Both the position numbers and the translations under genes were made by a program. Source: Massilia antarctica (lineage in GTDB: Bacteria; Pseudomonadota; Gammaproteobacteria; Burkholderiales; Burkholderiaceae_D). Taken from it: 64,000 nt of DNA. Under the pieces are notes generated by a model. It ran no database searches, was not told the DNA's origin, and worked only from the letters and a program-made list of their open reading frames with translations. This document shows, piece after piece, positions 27,350-36,039 of the stretch. Location of the stretch: assembly GCF_015689335.1 (NCBI RefSeq), contig NZ_CP065053.1, positions 4,278,001-4,342,000 of the forward strand, read 5' to 3'. Every line of letters starts with the position of its first letter. Positions within the stretch are counted from its first letter, which is position 1.

Positions 27350-28608
27350 GTGCGCGCGCCGTCGTCCTCGGCGCGCTGCTGGCCCTGTGCGCCGGCGCCG
27401 CCAACGCCGCCGTGCTGCAAGTGCGCGCGGGCGAATCGATCGGCGCCGCCGTGCGCGCCGCATCGGCCGGCGACACGATCCTGGTCGCGCGCGGGCTCTA
27501 CAACGAACGGCTGCTGATCGACAAGCCCCTCACCCTGCGCGGCCAGGAGCGCCCCACCATCAGCGGCCGGAACAGCGGCGACGTGATCCGGGTAAGCAGC
27601 AGCGACGTCACCATCGATGGGCTCATCATCCGCGACAGCGGCACCGACCTCGACCGCCAGAACGCGGGTGTGTACGTGGTGCCCGGCTCCGACCGTTTTG
27701 TGCTGCGCAACTGCGTGCTCAGCTACACCCTGTTCGGCGTGTGGCTGGACAAGTCGGACCATTCCACCGTCACCGGCAACACCATCACCGGCAAGCGCGA
27801 CCTGCAATCGGCCGCGCGCGGCAACGGCATCCAGGTCTTCAACAGCGCCCATGTGGACGTCATCGACAACAACATCAGCTATGCGCGCGACGGCATCTAT
27901 GTGGACCTGTCGCGCCACGCCCTGTTTCGCGGCAACAAAATCCACCACCTGCGCTACGGCACCCACTACATGAACACCAACTACAGCACCTGGGAAAACA
28001 ATGAGTCCTACCAGAACCGGGGCGGGCTGGCGCTGATGGAAGTGCGCAACCTGATAGTTCGCAACAACGTGGCCTGGGGAAACGAGGATCACGGCATCAT
28101 GCTGCGCACCATCCAGGATTCCGTGATCGAAAACAATGTCGTGGCGGCCAACGGGCGCGGTTTCTTCATTTACGACGCCGAGTTCAATGTGCTGCGCAAT
28201 AACATCGTCATCAACAACCGCACCGGCGTGCACCTGTCGGCCGGTTCCTCGAACAACACGGTTGACGGCAACGACTTCATCGGCAACGAGGAAGCCGTCA
28301 AGTTCGTGGCCGCGCGCGACGTCCAGTGGGGCCGCACGCGCGGCAATTACTGGAGCGGATACAACGGCTGGGACCAGGGTGGCGATGGCGCCGGCGACGT
28401 TCCCTACGAGGCCAGCGACCTGGTCGACCGCCTCAACTGGCAATATCCGCTGGTCAAGCTGCTGCTGACCAGCCCCTCGGTGCGCACCCTGCGCTTCGTG
28501 GCGCAACAGTTTCCCGTACTGCGCGCGCCCAGCGTGGTCGACGCCCATCCGCGCATGCGGCCCAACAATCCTGACTGGCATCGCTGGAATGACAAACATG
28601 TCCATTGA
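27346..28608 (+). CDS. nosD: NosD, periplasmic copper-site assembly protein
   Basis: Right-handed beta-helix protein of 420 aa with a signal peptide (SARAVVLGALLALCAGAANA). Repeated short NN/G turns fill the middle (VTGNTITG, VIDNNISY, VRNNVAWGN, NVVAANGRG, NTVDGNDFIG), typical of NosD/CASH repeats. It works with the NosFY ABC unit to supply sulfide or copper for the CuZ centre. The start is TTG overlapping the nosR stop (TTGA) with AGGGGAG upstream; no ATG fits the signal peptide. Its 3' end overlaps nosF by 11 bp. Confidence 0.94.
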   Translation: MSARAVVLGALLALCAGAANAAVLQVRAGESIGAAVRAASAGDTILVARGLYNERLLIDKPLTLRGQERPTISGRNSGDVIRVSSSDVTIDGLIIRDSGTDLDRQNAGVYVVPGSDRFVLRNCVLSYTLFGVWLDKSDHSTVTGNTITGKRDLQSAARGNGIQVFNSAHVDVIDNNISYARDGIYVDLSRHALFRGNKIHHLRYGTHYMNTNYSTWENNESYQNRGGLALMEVRNLIVRNNVAWGNEDHGIMLRTIQDSVIENNVVAANGRGFFIYDAEFNVLRNNIVINNRTGVHLSAGSSNNTVDGNDFIGNEEAVKFVAARDVQWGRTRGNYWSGYNGWDQGGDGAGDVPYEASDLVDRLNWQYPLVKLLLTSPSVRTLRFVAQQFPVLRAPSVVDAHPRMRPNNPDWHRWNDKHVH

Positions 28609-29509
28609 ACTTGATTCGGTGAGCAAATCCTTCGGCCCGGTCGAGGCGATCCGCAATGTGTCGCTGAGCATCGCGCAGGGCGAAATGTTCGGCCTGATCG
28701 GGCATAACGGCGCCGGCAAGAGCACCTTGTTCAAGCTGATGCTCGGCTTGCTGCCGGCCAGCGCCGGCGCGGTGCGCGTGGGTGGCGTGGCGACCGGCAG
28801 CGCGCAGTTTCGCCAGGTGCGGCGCCGCATCGGCTATCTGCCGGAAAGCTTTGTGAGCTACGACAACCTCTCCGGCCTGGAAGTGCTGCAACTGTTCGCC
28901 GACCTCAAGCAGGTGGCGCGCGCCGAGTGCGGCCGCGTGCTGCGCCGGGTCGGGCTGGCCGATGCCGCCACGCGCCGCCTGCACACCTACTCGAAAGGCA
29001 TGCGCCAGCGCCTCGGATTTGCCCAAGTGCTGCTGGGCGACCCTGCACTGATCTTTCTCGACGAACCGACCAACGGCCTCGATCCGGAAGGCATCGCCGA
29101 TTTTTATACCATCCTGCGCGAGGCGCAGGGGCGCGGCGCCACCATCGTGATCACCTCGCACATCCTGGCCGAAATCCAGGACCGGGTCGACCGCCTCGTC
29201 ATCCTCGATGCCGGCAAGGTGGCCGCGCTCGGCACCCTGGCCGAGCTGCGTTCGCGCCAGGTGCTGCCGTCCCATATCGAGGCGCAGCTCTTGCCCGGCG
29301 GTGGCGAGAAGGCCGGGGCGGCACTGGCGCATCTGGCGGGCTTGACGGTCATCGTCGATGGCGACCGCGCCCTCATCGCCTGCGCCGCCGCGCTCAAGGC
29401 GCCGGTGCTGGCCGCGCTGGCCCCGATGCTGCTTGACGTGACCATCCGCGAACCCTCGCTGGAAGACCTGTTCCTTGGCTATGGAGGCACGCATGAGCGC
29501 ACGCATTGA
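28598..29509 (+). CDS. nosF: NosF, ABC transporter ATPase for NosZ maturation
   Basis: Single-domain ATPase of 303 aa. Walker A is GHNGAGKST, the signature region YSKGMRQRLG, and Walker B LIFLDEPTNGLDP. It powers NosY in the NosDFY maturation complex. The start is taken at 28598 (MSIELDSV), which has GGA at usable distance; an in-frame ATG at 28589 would add three residues. The long C-terminal tail after residue 220 is typical of NosF. Confidence 0.94.
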   Translation: MSIELDSVSKSFGPVEAIRNVSLSIAQGEMFGLIGHNGAGKSTLFKLMLGLLPASAGAVRVGGVATGSAQFRQVRRRIGYLPESFVSYDNLSGLEVLQLFADLKQVARAECGRVLRRVGLADAATRRLHTYSKGMRQRLGFAQVLLGDPALIFLDEPTNGLDPEGIADFYTILREAQGRGATIVITSHILAEIQDRVDRLVILDAGKVAALGTLAELRSRQVLPSHIEAQLLPGGGEKAGAALAHLAGLTVIVDGDRALIACAAALKAPVLAALAPMLLDVTIREPSLEDLFLGYGGTHERTH

Positions 29510-30329
29510 GTGGGGCCAGGTGCGCGTGATCGCCGCCAAGGAATTTCGCGACCGCATCCGCAACCGCTGGGTGGTGGCGGTGGCCGTCATCTTCGCCCTG
29601 TTCGCGCTGGCGATTGCCTACTTTGGCGCATCGCAGCAGGGCGAGGTGGGTTTTCGCAGCATCGACGTGACGGTGGCCAGCCTGGTTAGCCTGGTGATTT
29701 ACCTGGTGCCGCTGATCGCGCTCATTCTCGGCTACGACGCCATCGTCGGCGAGCGCGAGCGCGGCTCGCTGGAATTGATGCTGTCGATGCCGATCACCCG
29801 CTTCGAGATTTTGCTGGGCAAGTATTGCGGGCTGGCCGCCGCCCTGGCCATGTCCACCGTGCTCGGCTTCGGAGCCGGCCTGCTGCCGCTGGCGGCCGAG
29901 CTGACCGTGCGCGACGGCTACCACTACGCCGGCTTCGTCGGCAGTGCCATCCTGATGGGCATGGCGTTCCTGAGCATCTCGATGCTGGTGTCAGTGCTCG
30001 CGCTCGACCGCGTGCGCGCCAGCGGGGTGGCGATCGGCCTGTGGTTCTTTTTTGTCCTGATTTTCGACTTGCTTCTGATGGGTGCGCTGGTGCTGAGCCA
30101 GGGCCGCCTGGGCAGCAACACCTTCGCGGCACTGCTGATGCTCAATCCCGCCGATGTGTTCCGGCTGCTCAATATCTTCAGCTCCGAGCAGGCGCAAAGC
30201 ATGTACGGCCTGGCCACGGTGATGCCGGGCGGCCTGACCGATCCGGCCGTGCTGCTGGCCATCATGGCCGGCTGGGTGGTCATTCCCTTCTTACTTGCCA
30301 ACTGGAGTTTCAAATGCCCCTCAAGATAA
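29493..30329 (+). CDS. nosY: NosY, ABC transporter permease for NosZ maturation
   Basis: Inner-membrane permease of 278 aa with about six hydrophobic segments and the cytoplasmic stretch YDAIVGERERGSLELMLSMP seen in NosY-type ABC-2 permeases. It overlaps nosF by 17 bp, with GGAGG 5 bp ahead of its ATG. It also overlaps nosL by 16 bp, so the genes are translationally linked. Confidence 0.94.
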   Translation: MSARIEWGQVRVIAAKEFRDRIRNRWVVAVAVIFALFALAIAYFGASQQGEVGFRSIDVTVASLVSLVIYLVPLIALILGYDAIVGERERGSLELMLSMPITRFEILLGKYCGLAAALAMSTVLGFGAGLLPLAAELTVRDGYHYAGFVGSAILMGMAFLSISMLVSVLALDRVRASGVAIGLWFFFVLIFDLLLMGALVLSQGRLGSNTFAALLMLNPADVFRLLNIFSSEQAQSMYGLATVMPGGLTDPAVLLAIMAGWVVIPFLLANWSFKCPSR

Positions 30330-30823
30330 ACCGCCTGCTGGCGGCCCTCGCCGCCGCCGGCTTGCTGGCCGCATGCAGCCAGCAAGCGATGAACGCCAGC
30401 GCCCGGGAGCCGGCCGCCGACACGGCTTGCGCGCTCGATGGCATGGTGCTGCTCGACTTCCCCGGTCCCAAGGCGCAGATCCAGTACGCCGAAGGCAAGG
30501 CCGACTATTACTGCGACCTGATGGAACTGTTCACGGTGATGCTCGCGCCCGAACACAAGCGGCAGATCGCCGGCGTGTTCGTGCAGGACATGGGCAAGAC
30601 CTCGTGGGACAAGCCGAGCGGGCACTGGATCGCCGCCAAGGATGCGCTGTATGTGGTCGGCAGCAAGAAGCAGGGCTCGATGGGACCGACTTTCGGCGCC
30701 TTCTCGGATGCCGCGCAGGCAGACGCTTTTGCCAAAGCCGAGGGCGGCAAGGTACTGCCCTACAGCCAGATCACGGCAGCGATGCTCGACACGGGCCACG
30801 CCGCCGGCGACATGCGCCATTGA
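30314..30823 (+). CDS. nosL: NosL, copper chaperone lipoprotein
   Basis: Outer-membrane or periplasm-facing lipoprotein of 169 aa (lipobox LAAC, Cys21) that delivers copper for NosZ. The NosL core is visible: CALDGMVLLDFPGPKAQIQY, then DYYCDLMELF with candidate Cys/Met copper ligands, then VFVQDMGKTSWDKPSGHWI. It starts within the end of nosY. Its position after nosDFY is canonical. Confidence 0.93.
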   Translation: MPLKINRLLAALAAAGLLAACSQQAMNASAREPAADTACALDGMVLLDFPGPKAQIQYAEGKADYYCDLMELFTVMLAPEHKRQIAGVFVQDMGKTSWDKPSGHWIAAKDALYVVGSKKQGSMGPTFGAFSDAAQADAFAKAEGGKVLPYSQITAAMLDTGHAAGDMRH

Positions 30824-30857
30824 TTGCCCCATTTTCTATAACAACTGGAAGTACATC

Positions 30858-31313
30858 ATGAAAAGCACAACCTTGCTGTCCCTGCTGATCGTTGCGGCCC
30901 TGGCGGCCTGCGGCGACAAGGCGCCGGCTCCCGGCGCCGCGTCCGGCCCGACCGCGAACGCTCCGGTGCCAGCGGCGCCAGCCGCGGTGCCGGCTGCCGC
31001 TCCCGCTCCCGCTCCCGCTCCTGCCGCTGCGGCCGCCGCGGCCTCCATCCCCGCCGCCAGCCCGGCCGAACTGGCCGCCGGTGAAAAAATCTACGCGGCT
31101 TCCTGCGTTTCCTGCCACGGCGCCGCGGTGCTGGGCGCGCCGAAACTGGGCGACAAGCCATCCTGGGCGCCGCGCGCCGCCAAGGGCGTCGACGTGCTGT
31201 ACGCCCACGCCATGAACGGCTTCAACATGATGCCGCCGCGCGGCGGCAACGCCGCCCTCAAGGACGAGGAAATCAAGTCGGTGGTCGACTTCATGCTCAG
31301 CAAGGCGCGCTGA
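30858..31313 (+). CDS. Class I c-type cytochrome lipoprotein in nos cluster
   Basis: Small electron carrier of 151 aa. The signal ends in a lipobox (LAAC, Cys18). Residues about 22-65 are an Ala/Pro-rich tether partly coded by a GCTCCC repeat (30999-31022). The haem domain follows, with CVSCH and a likely distal methionine in FNMMPPRGG. It lies 34 bp after nosL and 42 bp before nosX, so it is probably a membrane-tethered electron donor to NosZ or a link to NosR. NosC-like cytochromes occur in some nos clusters, but the exact equivalence is not certain. Confidence 0.88.
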   Translation: MKSTTLLSLLIVAALAACGDKAPAPGAASGPTANAPVPAAPAAVPAAAPAPAPAPAAAAAAASIPAASPAELAAGEKIYAASCVSCHGAAVLGAPKLGDKPSWAPRAAKGVDVLYAHAMNGFNMMPPRGGNAALKDEEIKSVVDFMLSKAR

Positions 31314-31355
31314 CGAGGGAAGGGCGGCACGCTCGCCCAGTCAATGGAGAACGCC

Positions 31356-32420
31356 ATGCGCGCCTTTCAAACAACACTGCTCGCGGCGGCGCTGTGCCTG
31401 CTGGCCCTGGCCGGCTGCCAGCGCGCCGACACGGTCCATCGCACGCGCGGGCACGTGTTCGGCACCGCGGTCGAGATCAGCATCTACGGCGGCTCGCCGG
31501 AACGCGCGGATTCGCTCAGCGGCGCCGTGCTGAACGAATTCGACCGGCTGCACCACAAATACCATGCCTGGCAGCCGAGCATGCTCACCTCGCTCAACGA
31601 TGCCATTGCGCGCGGCGAGCCCTTCACCGCCGACGCCGAGATGGTCGCGCTGCTGCAATCGGCGACCGTGGTGGCCGAACGCTCCGGCAACCTGTTCAAC
31701 CCGGCCATCGGGCGCCTGATCCGGCTGTGGGGCTTCCAGAGCAGCGACATCGCACCCCAGGCACCGCCGGCCCAGGAGATCCGGCGCTGGCTCGACGCTC
31801 GCCCGCGCCTGGCGGACCTGCGCTACCAGGGCAACACGATTTCGAGCACCAACGAGGCGGTGATGATCGACCTGGGCGGCTATGCCAAAGGCTACGCGCT
31901 CGACCGCGCCGCGCAGATCTTGCGCCAGGGTGGGGTCAAGGCGGCGCTGGTCAACGTGGGCGGCAATGTGCTCGCCATCGGCCAGCCGGGAGAGCGCCCG
32001 TGGCGGGTCGGCATCCAGGACCCGCGCGCGGCCGGCGCCGTGGCGCAAGTGAACCTGCGCGACAACGAAGCGATGGGCACCAGCGGCGACTATCAGCGCT
32101 ATTTCCTCAAGGATGGCAAGCGCCACCCGCACATCATCGACCCCCGCAGCGGCTATCCGATCGACCTGGTGGCGTCCGTGACGATCGTGACATCGGGCGG
32201 CACCGATGCCGGCTTGCGCTCGGACGGCAACTCGAAACCCTTGTTCATCACCGGCCCGGCCGGCTGGGAAGCGATGGCCGCGCAGATGGGCCTGGCCGAG
32301 GTGTTGCTGATCGATGCGCAAGGCACGGTGCATACGACAGCGGCAATGCGCTCCCGGCTGGCGGCGTCGCGGGAGGCAAAGGGCGGGGCACAGCCTGAGT
32401 TGGTTTCCGTGCGGGAATGA
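31356..32420 (+). CDS. nosX: ApbE-family FMN transferase (NosX)
   Basis: Lipoprotein of 354 aa (LAGC lipobox) that covalently attaches FMN to a Thr/Ser of target flavoproteins, here most likely NosR. Family motifs include GTAVEISIYGG, DLGGYAKGYALDRA and HPHIIDPRSGYP. The start is at the second ATG because GGAG lies 6 bp ahead; an in-frame ATG at 31344 is also possible. It closes the nos transcription unit. Confidence 0.92.
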   Translation: MRAFQTTLLAAALCLLALAGCQRADTVHRTRGHVFGTAVEISIYGGSPERADSLSGAVLNEFDRLHHKYHAWQPSMLTSLNDAIARGEPFTADAEMVALLQSATVVAERSGNLFNPAIGRLIRLWGFQSSDIAPQAPPAQEIRRWLDARPRLADLRYQGNTISSTNEAVMIDLGGYAKGYALDRAAQILRQGGVKAALVNVGGNVLAIGQPGERPWRVGIQDPRAAGAVAQVNLRDNEAMGTSGDYQRYFLKDGKRHPHIIDPRSGYPIDLVASVTIVTSGGTDAGLRSDGNSKPLFITGPAGWEAMAAQMGLAEVLLIDAQGTVHTTAAMRSRLAASREAKGGAQPELVSVRE

Positions 32421-32516
32421 AAATGAAAGAAAGATTACTTCCCGGTACAATAGCAGTTCGACAACATGCGGCTGGGTCCAGCCCTGTTGGTTCCACTATA
32501 ACCACCGGAGAATAAC

Positions 32517-32939
32517 TTGCGTAAACACTTAATCAAAATATCAATGCTGTGCGCCGCGGTGCTGATGGCTGGTTGCGAAACCACGGGAACGAAGCAGGCC
32601 GACCCGAATGCGGTCGAAGCGCCGTCGCCGAAGAATCCGGACTTCTCGGCCGAAATGGCCAAGTTCAATGCCCAGTTCCCGAACGCGAAAGCGACCAAAT
32701 ACGAGAACGAATCGATCGCCTTCAATAATGCGCACAAGCTCGACCAGAAAGACAATTGCCACGGCAAGTCGAAGTATCCGGTCACGATCGTGCTGGTTCT
32801 CGATGCGGAAGGCAAAGTCACCAAGACCATGACCGATGTCGAGAACGCCAAGGCGGCGTGCTTCCGCGGTACCTACGCCGGTGTGCAGTTCCCGCGTCCG
32901 CCGATGGCGCCGTACCGCAAGGCTATCCTGCTGAACTAA
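32517..32939 (+). CDS. Small lipoprotein of unknown function
   Basis: 140 aa with a signal peptide and lipobox (MAGC, Cys20). The C-terminal half (SKYPVTIVLVLDAEGKVTK, FPRPPMAPYRKAILLN) resembles the TonB C-terminal type of fold, but I do not recognise the family. The start is TTG with CCGGAG 8 bp upstream. It lies about 100 bp after nosX and has the same orientation. It may be transcribed with the nos genes or from its own promoter; no terminator is visible between them. Confidence 0.75.
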   Translation: MRKHLIKISMLCAAVLMAGCETTGTKQADPNAVEAPSPKNPDFSAEMAKFNAQFPNAKATKYENESIAFNNAHKLDQKDNCHGKSKYPVTIVLVLDAEGKVTKTMTDVENAKAACFRGTYAGVQFPRPPMAPYRKAILLN

Positions 32940-32976
32940 GCGCCGCCCACACCTGCCTGATTGAATCTGGTCAGTT

Positions 32977-32990
32977 TTGATTTGCGTCAA
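32977..32990 (+). promoter_or_regulatory. FNR/ANR-type box of the beta-CASP operon
   Basis: TTGATTTGCGTCAA matches TTGAT-N4-ATCAA with one mismatch. A GATATT at 33013-33018 sits where the -10 of a class II FNR promoter should be (box centre near -41.5). The ATG follows at 33046. FNR, ANR or DNR could bind; they share this consensus. Confidence 0.8.
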
Positions 32991-33045
32991 GGTATTTGCT
33001 CGGTAACTCATCGATATTCCAGTATTCACTCTGGAAAGGTTTGTG

Positions 33046-34407
33046 ATGAAACTGAAATTCCTTGGCGCGACCGGCACCGTGACCGGTTCAAAATACCTGC
33101 TCACATCCGGGACCCATCACATCCTGGTTGACTGCGGCCTGTTCCAGGGGCACAAGGAACTGCGCTTGCGCAACCGGCACCCGTTTCCGGTCGCGCCGGC
33201 CGGCATCGACGCCGTGGTGCTCACCCATGCGCACCTGGACCATAGCGGCTACCTGCCGCTGCTGGTGAAAAATGGATTCACCGGCAAGATCTTTTGCAGT
33301 CCGGCCACCTTCGACCTGTGCAAGATCCTCTTGCCCGACAGCGGGCGCTTGCAGGAAGAGGAAGCCAACTACGCCAACCGCCACGGCTTTTCCAAACATG
33401 CGCCGGCCTTGCCCCTGTATTCGGAGGCCGACGCGGTGCGCGCGCTGCGCCAGTTCGCGCCGGTGCCGTTCGACACGCCGTTCGCCATCGCCGGCGAGCT
33501 GCAAGGGCAATTGGCGCTGGCCGGCCATATCCTGGGCGCGGCCATCGTATCGGTGCGCTGCGCCGGAAAAACCGTCGTGTTTTCGGGCGACCTCGGCCGT
33601 CCCAACGACCCGCTCATGGTCGCGCCGGCGGCCATCGCCGAGGCCGACTTCCTGGTGGTCGAGTCGACTTACGGCGACAAGCGGCACGATCCGGCCGATC
33701 CGCTGCTTCTGCTCGGCCAGACCATCCGCGACACCGTCGCCCGCGGCGGCGTCACCATCATCCCCGCGTTCGCGGTCGGGCGCGCGCAAGCGCTGCTGTA
33801 CGACCTGCACCGCCTGAAGGAACAGGGCGCGATCCCGGCCCATCTGCCGGTCTACCTGAACAGCCCGATGGCCGCCGATGCGACCGCGCTGTACCAGAAG
33901 CACTTGCACTGCCACCGCCTCAGCCACGAGCAATGCTTCGCGATGCGTCACGCCGCCACCATCGTCAACAGCGTGGAGGAATCGATCGCCCTCAACGAGC
34001 GCCAGGTGCCGATGGTCATCGTGGCGGCCAGCGGCATGGCCACCGGCGGGCGTGTCCTGCACCATTTGAAGGCGTTCGCCCCCGATCCGCGCAACACGAT
34101 CCTGTTCGCCGGTTTCCAGGCCGGCGGCACGCGCGGCGCGCTGATGCTGGCCGGTTGCGCGTCGATCAAGATCCATGGGCAGTACGTACCCGTGCGCGCC
34201 CGGGTCGCGCAGATCGCCAATCTGTCGGCGCATGCCGATGGCGATGAACTGATCGGCTGGATGTCCCATCTCCGGCGCGCGCCGCGGCGCACCTTCATCA
34301 CCCATGGCGAAAGCGCCGCCGCCGACGCCCTGCGCCGCCGCATCGGGGAAGAGCTCGGCTGGCCGTGCGAAGTGCCGGGCTATCTCGACGAAGTCACGCT
34401 GGCGTGA
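33046..34407 (+). CDS. Metallo-beta-lactamase/beta-CASP RNase-like protein
   Basis: Cytoplasmic zinc enzyme of 453 aa from the CPSF73/YSH1-like branch that cuts RNA. Visible motifs are HAHLDHSG (metal site), GHILGAAIV (histidine ligand), VFSGDLG (aspartate ligand), VESTYGDKRHD and PAFAVGRAQALL (beta-CASP), and NLSAHADGDEL (C-terminal histidine). The start at ATG 33046 has AAAGG at good spacing; GTG at 33043 is possible. It is led by an FNR-type promoter and overlaps the phosphorylase gene (GTGA), tying RNA cleavage to nucleotide salvage in one operon. Confidence 0.9.
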   Translation: MKLKFLGATGTVTGSKYLLTSGTHHILVDCGLFQGHKELRLRNRHPFPVAPAGIDAVVLTHAHLDHSGYLPLLVKNGFTGKIFCSPATFDLCKILLPDSGRLQEEEANYANRHGFSKHAPALPLYSEADAVRALRQFAPVPFDTPFAIAGELQGQLALAGHILGAAIVSVRCAGKTVVFSGDLGRPNDPLMVAPAAIAEADFLVVESTYGDKRHDPADPLLLLGQTIRDTVARGGVTIIPAFAVGRAQALLYDLHRLKEQGAIPAHLPVYLNSPMAADATALYQKHLHCHRLSHEQCFAMRHAATIVNSVEESIALNERQVPMVIVAASGMATGGRVLHHLKAFAPDPRNTILFAGFQAGGTRGALMLAGCASIKIHGQYVPVRARVAQIANLSAHADGDELIGWMSHLRRAPRRTFITHGESAAADALRRRIGEELGWPCEVPGYLDEVTLA

Positions 34408-35918
34408 GGCCGCCCGCCATCCTCAACGCCAGGCGCCTGGGCATCGATACGGACCGCGAGCATGTCGCCTACCTGCGTTCGGATTGCGCGCTGTGCCGTT
34501 CGGAAGGCTTCGGCACGCGTGCGCGCATCGAACTGCGCTGCGGCGCGCGGTGCCTCGTGGCCACCCTCAACGTGGTCGATCCGGCCTTGCTGGGCGAGGG
34601 CGAGATCGGCCTGTCCGACGCGGCCTGGGCCGCGCTGGGGGCGCTCCCGGGCCAGCCGGTCCAGCTCGCCCATCCGGCGCCGCTGCACTCGTTCGCGGCG
34701 GTCAGGGCCAAAATCGCCGGCGATCGGCTCGACGCGGCCGCGGCCGCCGGCATCGTGGACGATATCTGCGCCGGCCGCTATGCCGATATCGAGCTGGCCG
34801 CCTTCATCACGGCGTGCGCCGGCAAACGCATGAACCTGGCCGAATCGATCGCCCTGACCCGCGCCATGACCGCGGCAGGGCAGCAATTGCGCTGGGATAG
34901 TCCGGTCGTGGTCGACAAGCATTGCGTCGGCGGCTTGCCCGGCAACCGCACCACCTTGCTGGTGGTGCCGATCGTCGCCGCGTGCGGGCTGCTCATTCCC
35001 AAAACCTCGTCGCGCGCCATCACCTCGCCGGCCGGCTCGGCCGACGTGATGGAAACCCTGGCGCCGGTCACGCTCGACCTTGCCCGGATGAAGGCCGTGG
35101 TCGGGCGCGAGGGCGGGTGCATCGTCTGGGGCGGGTCGGTCGCGCTCAGCCCGGCCGACGATCTGCTGATCCGGGTCGAGCGCCCGCTCGGCATCGATAG
35201 CGAAGGCTTGCTGGTCGCTTCGGTGCTGTCGAAAAAGATCGCCGCAGGGTCGACCCATGTGCTGATCGATATCCCGGTCGGGCCCACGGCCAAGGTCCGC
35301 TCGCGCCGGGCCGCGGCCGCGCTGGCGGCGCGCCTGAAGGGCGTGGGCGAGGCGTGCGGCCTGGCGGTGGTCGCGCTGGCCAGCGACGGCGCGCAGCCGG
35401 TCGGACGCGGGATCGGGCCGGCGCTCGAAGCGCGCGACGTGCTGGCCGTGCTGCAAGGCCACCCGGCGGCGCCGGACGACTTGCGCCAGCGCGCGCTGCG
35501 TCTGGCCGGCATCGTGCTGGAAATGGGCGGCAAGGCCGGCGCCGGGCAGGGCCTGGCGCTGGCGGCGTCCGTGCTCGCCAGCGGCGTGGCCTGGACCAGG
35601 TTCCAGGCCATTTGCGCGGCCCAGGGCGGGATGCGCACGCCGCCGCAGGCCCGCTGCACCGGGGTGCTTGGCGCGCCGCACGGCGGGCGCATCGCCGCCA
35701 TAGACAATGGCCGCCTGGCACGGCTGGCCATGCTGGCCGGGGCGCCGGGCGCGCCGGCGGCGGGGATCGACCTGCACGTGCGGCTGGGCGACGAGGTGGC
35801 CGCCGCCCAACCCTTGCTGACCGTGCACGCCGAATCGGCCGGCGAGCTCGCGTATGCCCTTGCCTATGCACAATCACAAGCGCAACTGGTGACAATCGGG
35901 CGCCATGCGCCGTCATGA
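34404..35918 (+). CDS. AMP phosphorylase-like / thymidine phosphorylase family protein
   Basis: 504 aa, longer than DeoA (about 440) and equal to archaeal AMP phosphorylases (about 503). Like those it has an extra N-terminal domain (residues 1-85). The phosphate-binding loop reads DKHCVGGLPGNRTT, the NMP-type form, followed by IPKTSSRAITSPAGSADVME. It likely cleaves a nucleoside 5'-monophosphate, or a nucleoside, with phosphate to give a base and a ribose phosphate. The start is GTG overlapping the previous stop (GTGA). Bacterial members are usually named thymidine phosphorylase, but the loop and length favour NMP use. Confidence 0.82.
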   Translation: MRPPAILNARRLGIDTDREHVAYLRSDCALCRSEGFGTRARIELRCGARCLVATLNVVDPALLGEGEIGLSDAAWAALGALPGQPVQLAHPAPLHSFAAVRAKIAGDRLDAAAAAGIVDDICAGRYADIELAAFITACAGKRMNLAESIALTRAMTAAGQQLRWDSPVVVDKHCVGGLPGNRTTLLVVPIVAACGLLIPKTSSRAITSPAGSADVMETLAPVTLDLARMKAVVGREGGCIVWGGSVALSPADDLLIRVERPLGIDSEGLLVASVLSKKIAAGSTHVLIDIPVGPTAKVRSRRAAAALAARLKGVGEACGLAVVALASDGAQPVGRGIGPALEARDVLAVLQGHPAAPDDLRQRALRLAGIVLEMGGKAGAGQGLALAASVLASGVAWTRFQAICAAQGGMRTPPQARCTGVLGAPHGGRIAAIDNGRLARLAMLAGAPGAPAAGIDLHVRLGDEVAAAQPLLTVHAESAGELAYALAYAQSQAQLVTIGRHAPS

Positions 35919-35937
35919 TGGGGTGTGCCGCAACTTT

Positions 35938-35951
35938 TTGATTTGTATCAA
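35938..35951 (+). promoter_or_regulatory. Consensus FNR/ANR box of the ackA-xfp operon
   Basis: TTGATTTGTATCAA is a perfect TTGAT-N4-ATCAA site. TATGAT at 35975-35980 is at the right distance to be the -10 of a class II FNR-dependent promoter. The ackA ATG follows at 36040 with GAGGAGCGCC upstream. Confidence 0.9.
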
Positions 35952-36039
35952 GGAATCGGGAAAACGTTCCGCCCTATGATGGGACTTGCCGGCGCGGCGC
36001 ACCCGCCCCGCCGCCGCATCGATCAACCCGAGGAGCGCC

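Noticed and set aside
30999..31022. Short tandem repeat that might suggest a CRISPR or regulatory array
   Set aside because: It is an in-frame GCTCCC repeat coding for an Ala-Pro linker, too short and without spacers.
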